The translations under genes and the position numbers were made by a program. Source: Flavobacteriales bacterium (GTDB lineage Bacteria; Bacteroidota; Bacteroidia; Flavobacteriales_D; Sanyastnellaceae). Taken from it: 6,632 nt of DNA. The notes under the pieces are model-generated. The model made no database searches, was not told the DNA's origin, and was given only the letters and a program-made list of their open reading frames with translations. The DNA is taken from contig CANHIV010000058.1 of the NCBI GenBank assembly GCA_947460525.1, positions 1-6,632 on the forward strand. Reading direction: 5' to 3'. Position 1 is the first letter of the stretch, and each line of letters starts with the position of its first letter. Positions 3,894 through 6,632 of this stretch are shown here, piece after piece.

Positions 3894-5165
3894 ATGTTAC
3901 AGATTCAAAACATCAGAGACAACAAAGAGCAAATCCTTCTCGCGCTCAACAAACGCAACAAGGACTTCTTTTCTACCATTGAACAATTGTTGGAAATTGA
4001 TGCGCAACGCCGCAAAATCCAACAAGAAATGGAAGGTTATTTGGCCCAAGGCAATGCCTTAGCCAAACAAATTGGTGATCTTTTCAAATCCGGCAACAAG
4101 GCGGAGGCAGACGTTCTCAAAGAGCAAACGGCCACCATCAAACAAAATTCCAAGCAGTTGGAGGAGAAGTTGGCGGTGCTCGAAGCCGAGCAGCAGCAAC
4201 TCTTGTATTTGTTGCCCAATACCCCACATGAATCGGTGGTGTTTGGTAAAGGTCCTGAAGAAAATGTAACCGTTAAAGAGGTAGGCATCATCCCTACGCT
4301 ACCTGAAAATAAAAAAGCCCATTGGGACTTGGCGGATCAATACGGACTCATCGATTTCGAAACCGGTGTGAAAATCACTGGCGCTGGATTCCCTATCTAC
4401 CGTGGCAAGGGCGCCATCTTGCAGCGCGCCTTGATCAATTTCTTTTTGGACGAAGCCCGCAAAGCAGGATATGAAGAGGTGATTCCACCCCACGTGGTGA
4501 ACGAAGCCAGCGGCTATGGCACCGGACAGTTGCCCGATAAAGAAGGACAGATGTACCACATTGGCGTAGACGATTTGTATTTGATACCTACGGCCGAAGT
4601 ACCATTGACCAATATTTACCGCGATGTCATTTTAAAAGAAAGTGAATTGCCCGTTCGCATCACCGGTTACACCCCTTGTTTCCGTAGGGAAGCGGGAAGT
4701 TATGGCAAGGATGTTCGCGGATTGAACCGCTTGCACCAATTTGACAAAGTAGAGATTGTACAGATTGCCCATCCCAACGACAGTTACACCATCTTAGAAG
4801 AAATGGTGAAGCATGTGGAAAGCCTATTGCAAAAATTGGAACTCCCCTACCGCATCTTGCGTTTGTGCGGCGGCGACATGGGCTTCACCAGCGCATTGAC
4901 CTATGACTTTGAAGTATTTTCAGCTGCTCAGGAGCGTTGGTTGGAAGTCAGTTCCACCTCCAACTTCGAGACCTTCCAGGCCAATCGTTTGAAGTGCCGC
5001 ATCAAAGGTCAGGACGGAAAAACCATCTTGGCGCACACCTTGAACGGCAGCGCCTTGGCCTTGCCCCGTATCGTCGCCTCCTTGTTGGAGAATCACCAAA
5101 CCGCAGATGGCATTCGCATTCCAGCCGCATTGGTTCCCTACACCGGCTTTGAGTGGATCAAATAA
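3894..5165 (+). CDS. serS: Seryl-tRNA synthetase
   Basis: This 423-residue class II aminoacyl-tRNA synthetase charges tRNA-Ser with serine in the cytosol, forming a seryl-adenylate first. Residues 1 to about 107 are the N-terminal domain with the long antiparallel coiled-coil arm (about 28-107, rich in E, K, Q and L) that grips the long variable arm of tRNA-Ser. The catalytic core shows motif 1 around 163-200 (GAGFPIYRGKGAILQRALIN to VIPP), the serine-binding TAEVPLTN (233-240), motif 2 with FRREAGSYGKDVRGLNRLHQ (263-282) and FDKVE, and motif 3 with NGSALALPR (384-392). Where E. coli has SSCSN, this protein has SSTSNFETFQANR (353-365), a substitution also common in the phylum. All catalytic signatures are intact and the length is normal. 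It follows rpmA, but a terminator intervenes and no consensus promoter is evident in the 77-bp gap. It may depend on readthrough or a weak promoter. Confidence 0.97.
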   Translation: MLQIQNIRDNKEQILLALNKRNKDFFSTIEQLLEIDAQRRKIQQEMEGYLAQGNALAKQIGDLFKSGNKAEADVLKEQTATIKQNSKQLEEKLAVLEAEQQQLLYLLPNTPHESVVFGKGPEENVTVKEVGIIPTLPENKKAHWDLADQYGLIDFETGVKITGAGFPIYRGKGAILQRALINFFLDEARKAGYEEVIPPHVVNEASGYGTGQLPDKEGQMYHIGVDDLYLIPTAEVPLTNIYRDVILKESELPVRITGYTPCFRREAGSYGKDVRGLNRLHQFDKVEIVQIAHPNDSYTILEEMVKHVESLLQKLELPYRILRLCGGDMGFTSALTYDFEVFSAAQERWLEVSSTSNFETFQANRLKCRIKGQDGKTILAHTLNGSALALPRIVASLLENHQTADGIRIPAALVPYTGFEWIK

Positions 5166-5185
5166 TATTGTTTTACGATACAAAT

Positions 5186-5213
5186 AAAACCCCGACGAAA
5201 GTTGGGGTTTTTT
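5186..5213 (+). terminator. Rho-independent terminator of serS
   Basis: ACCCCGAC (5189-5196) pairs with GTTGGGGT (5201-5208), with one G-T pair, closed by a GAAA tetraloop. Six Ts follow (5208-5213). Four As at 5186-5189 precede the stem, so weak activity on the other strand is possible. It lies 20 bp after the serS stop codon. Confidence 0.88.
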
Positions 5214-5437
5214 GTTGGGTATTTGGGCGCCTTTATAGTGAATCCTGACTTACATGAATATTCCTCGGTGCCAATTTGGAGAATCAACCATTCAATTTTC
5301 CGCTTGGTTAACGAAATGGGGAATTGTGCGGATACCTCTCGCATAACACACATAAATCGACAGAGATAATAGCATAAGAATTCTTTCCGTATCATACATT
5401 TACTATCACAAATTAAATCTTAACAAAACCAAATATT
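5214..5437. other. Gene-free stretch between serS and the DUF4287 gene
   Basis: No reading frame here resembles a protein I know. A minus-strand frame of 85 codons runs from within the serS end to 5395, crossing the serS terminator, and looks like chance. No strong palindromes are visible. The last 60 bases are A/T-rich and should hold the promoter of the DUF4287 gene. Confidence 0.5.
5395..5402 (+). promoter_or_regulatory. Possible -7 box for the DUF4287 gene
   Basis: TACATTTA differs from the Bacteroidota -7 consensus TAnnTTTG only at the last base and lies 35 bp before the ATG, a plausible distance. No TTG-type -33 element stands at the expected spacing, so the call is weak. Confidence 0.3.
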
Positions 5438-5656
5438 ATGTCGTTTCAAGCATACTTAGACAATATCAAAGCCAAGACTGGAAAGACACCTCATGACTTC
5501 AAAAAATTGGCGGAAGAAAAAGAATTTATTATTGACGGGAAACTTCATCCTCAAATTAAGGCAACAGAAATTACAAATTGGCTAAAAGAGGAATTTGAAT
5601 TGGGACACGGACACGCAATGGCAATTTATGCAGCATTCAAAGGAAAAACCGAATAA
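5438..5656 (+). CDS. Small DUF4287-family protein
   Basis: This 72-residue protein opens with MSFQAYLDNIKAKTGKTPHD (1-20), the hallmark of DUF4287, and closes with WLKEEFELGHGHAMAIYAAF (48-67), the conserved GLGHGHAMA-type helix of the family. Between them is a segment of about ten extra residues (EFIIDGKLHPQIKA) where many homologues have a short turn before KAGEI. It has no signal peptide or membrane segment, so it is probably cytosolic. The function is unknown; in other proteins the domain stands alone or is joined to DUF5655 domains. It is followed after 98 bp, with no terminator between, by a P-type ATPase gene on the same strand, so cotranscription is possible. I see nothing that links the two functionally. 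Confidence 0.88.
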   Translation: MSFQAYLDNIKAKTGKTPHDFKKLAEEKEFIIDGKLHPQIKATEITNWLKEEFELGHGHAMAIYAAFKGKTE

Positions 5657-5719
5657 CAAAAACACGAAACGCAATTCGGCAAGCATAACAACCCCAAACA
5701 CAACATCACAACATCAACA

Positions 5720-5758
5720 ATGACAATGACATTACCACAACCGAAATTCCACAAATGA
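5720..5758 (+). CDS. Possible 12-codon upstream ORF overlapping the ATPase start (ATGA)
   Basis: An ATG at 5720 opens a frame encoding MTMTLPQPKFHK. Its stop TGA (5756-5758) overlaps the ATPase start codon (5755-5757) as ATGA, the classic arrangement for translational coupling. It is too short for similarity to help, and there is no Shine-Dalgarno sequence. It may be a leader peptide that feeds ribosomes to the ATPase start, or chance in an A/C-rich leader. Confidence 0.3.
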   Translation: MTMTLPQPKFHK

Positions 5759-6632
5759 AAATTAAATACCCGCTAGCTGATCCCCATACGCTTTCCGTGG
5801 AAGAAATTCTGCTGGCAATGCATACAGATACTGAAGTGGGCTTAAGCCAAGCTGAGGCAGAAAAACGAGCTGTTGCCTTTGGTCCCAATATTTATCAAAC
5901 CCAAAAACAGAAGAGTATTCTTCTGATGATGCTTCTGCAGTTCAAAAGCCCAATCGTTTATTTATTGCTTTTTGCAGTAGCGGTTACTTTCTACTTTCAA
6001 AATTTTATTGAAGCCATTGCAATTCTTGTAGTGATTTTAGTGAATGCCATTATTGGTTTTTTAATGGAGTTGCAAGCACGAAATTCTATGAATGCACTCC
6101 GGGAAATGGATGTGATACATTCCAAAGTAATTCGTGATGGAAAAATTCAGGAAATCCCCTCAGAAAAAATTGTTCCCGGAGATATTATATCGCTCGAAGC
6201 GGGTGATGTGATTCCGGGCGATGCATATCTAATAGAAACCAACCAGTTGCAATGTGATGAATCTTCACTCACAGGAGAGTCGCTACCGACTGAAAAAAAC
6301 ATAGAAAAACTGCTAAAAGACACTCCTCTCGGCGACCAGCGCAATATGGTTTTTAAAGGCACTTCTGTCACCAATGGAAATGGGAAAGCAGTCATTACAG
6401 GAATTGCTCTAGCTACTCAATTAGGCACCATCACTCTATTGGTAGAAAATGCTGAAGAAATGAAAACACCACTCGATAATAAAATTCGAGTGCTAAGTAA
6501 AAAGCTCGTTTGGATTACGCTGGGTATGACAACCATTTTTGCCATTTCTGGACTAATTCAGGGTAAAGAATGGGTCCTGATTCTAGAAACCTCTATAGCC
6601 TTGGCAGTAGCGGCTTTCCCAGAAGGACTACC
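5755..6632 (+). CDS. P-type cation-transporting ATPase, 5' part (3' end outside window)
   Basis: The first 292 complete codons of a P2-type (Ca2+/Na+,K+-like) cation pump, open to the right edge. Residues 1-50 are the cytosolic Cation_ATPase_N domain (HTLSVEEILLAM, GLSQAEAEKRAVAFGPN). Two membrane helices follow (about 66-81 and 84-103), then the actuator domain with VPGDIISLEAGDVIPGDAYL (140-159) and the dephosphorylation loop LTGES (172-176). Helix 3 is about 250-270, and helix 4 begins near 273, ending in AAFPEGLP at the edge, the ion-binding PEGLP motif of type II pumps. The phosphorylation motif DKTGT and the nucleotide-binding domain lie beyond the window. The PEGLP motif argues against heavy-metal (CPx) pumps; the ion could be Ca2+, Mg2+ or another. 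The ATG at 5755 starts about ten residues before the domain, and no other in-frame start lies just upstream. The codons look AT-richer than those of serS. Confidence 0.93.
   Translation, partial: MKIKYPLADPHTLSVEEILLAMHTDTEVGLSQAEAEKRAVAFGPNIYQTQKQKSILLMMLLQFKSPIVYLLLFAVAVTFYFQNFIEAIAILVVILVNAIIGFLMELQARNSMNALREMDVIHSKVIRDGKIQEIPSEKIVPGDIISLEAGDVIPGDAYLIETNQLQCDESSLTGESLPTEKNIEKLLKDTPLGDQRNMVFKGTSVTNGNGKAVITGIALATQLGTITLLVENAEEMKTPLDNKIRVLSKKLVWITLGMTTIFAISGLIQGKEWVLILETSIALAVAAFPEGL

Noticed and set aside
3894..3960. T-box or amino-acid-responsive leader for serS
   Set aside because: The serS leader is only 77 bp, has no T-box sequence, and its single stem is a plain terminator.
5138..5395. 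85-codon minus-strand frame after serS
   Set aside because: It reads through the serS terminator and into the serS end, lacks recognisable motifs, and has no promoter.

Overview
The window looks like a chromosomal segment from a member of the Bacteroidota, close to the Flavobacteriia/Sphingobacteriia side. Three things point there. The promoter before rplU has the phylum's TTTG-N19-TAnnTTTG form. Start codons lack clear Shine-Dalgarno sequences. Several products belong to families I know mainly from this phylum: an ORF6N/phospholipase-D-like protein, a FISUMP surface protein, and the rplU-rpmA-serS cluster.

Layout from left to right. Positions 1-558 hold the 3' part of an ORF6N protein with a phospholipase-D-like C-terminal half. 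A short tandem repeat (579-623) follows. Next is a HigB/HigA-type toxin-antitoxin pair (748-1408), toxin first, with overlapping genes. From 1409 to 1602 there is a run of hairpins: two related REP-like hairpins, a C-rich/G-rich stem, and a minus-strand terminator. The minus-strand gene at 1603-2799 encodes a secreted FISUMP-domain protein. Upstream of it, 2800-3170 is non-coding. That stretch holds the gene's own promoter, a multi-stem element that may be a structured RNA, and four more palindromes. The housekeeping block follows: promoter, rplU, rpmA, terminator, serS, terminator (3171-5213). After a gene-free gap come a small DUF4287 gene (5438-5656) and the 5' part of a P-type cation ATPase (from 5755) that runs off the right edge.

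The ribosomal proteins L21 and L27 plus seryl-tRNA synthetase form a translation cluster. The left third is accessory in character: toxin-antitoxin genes, an ORF6N protein and REP-like repeats. The FISUMP gene sits between two clusters of palindromes and shares a 31-nt near-identical stretch with the tandem repeat 2.2 kb away. I found no complete, clearly new multi-gene system. The observations most worth a second look are the structured element before rplU, the REP-like hairpins with a conserved bulged C, the repeat that doubles as signal-peptide codons, and a 12-codon ORF overlapping the ATPase start as ATGA.
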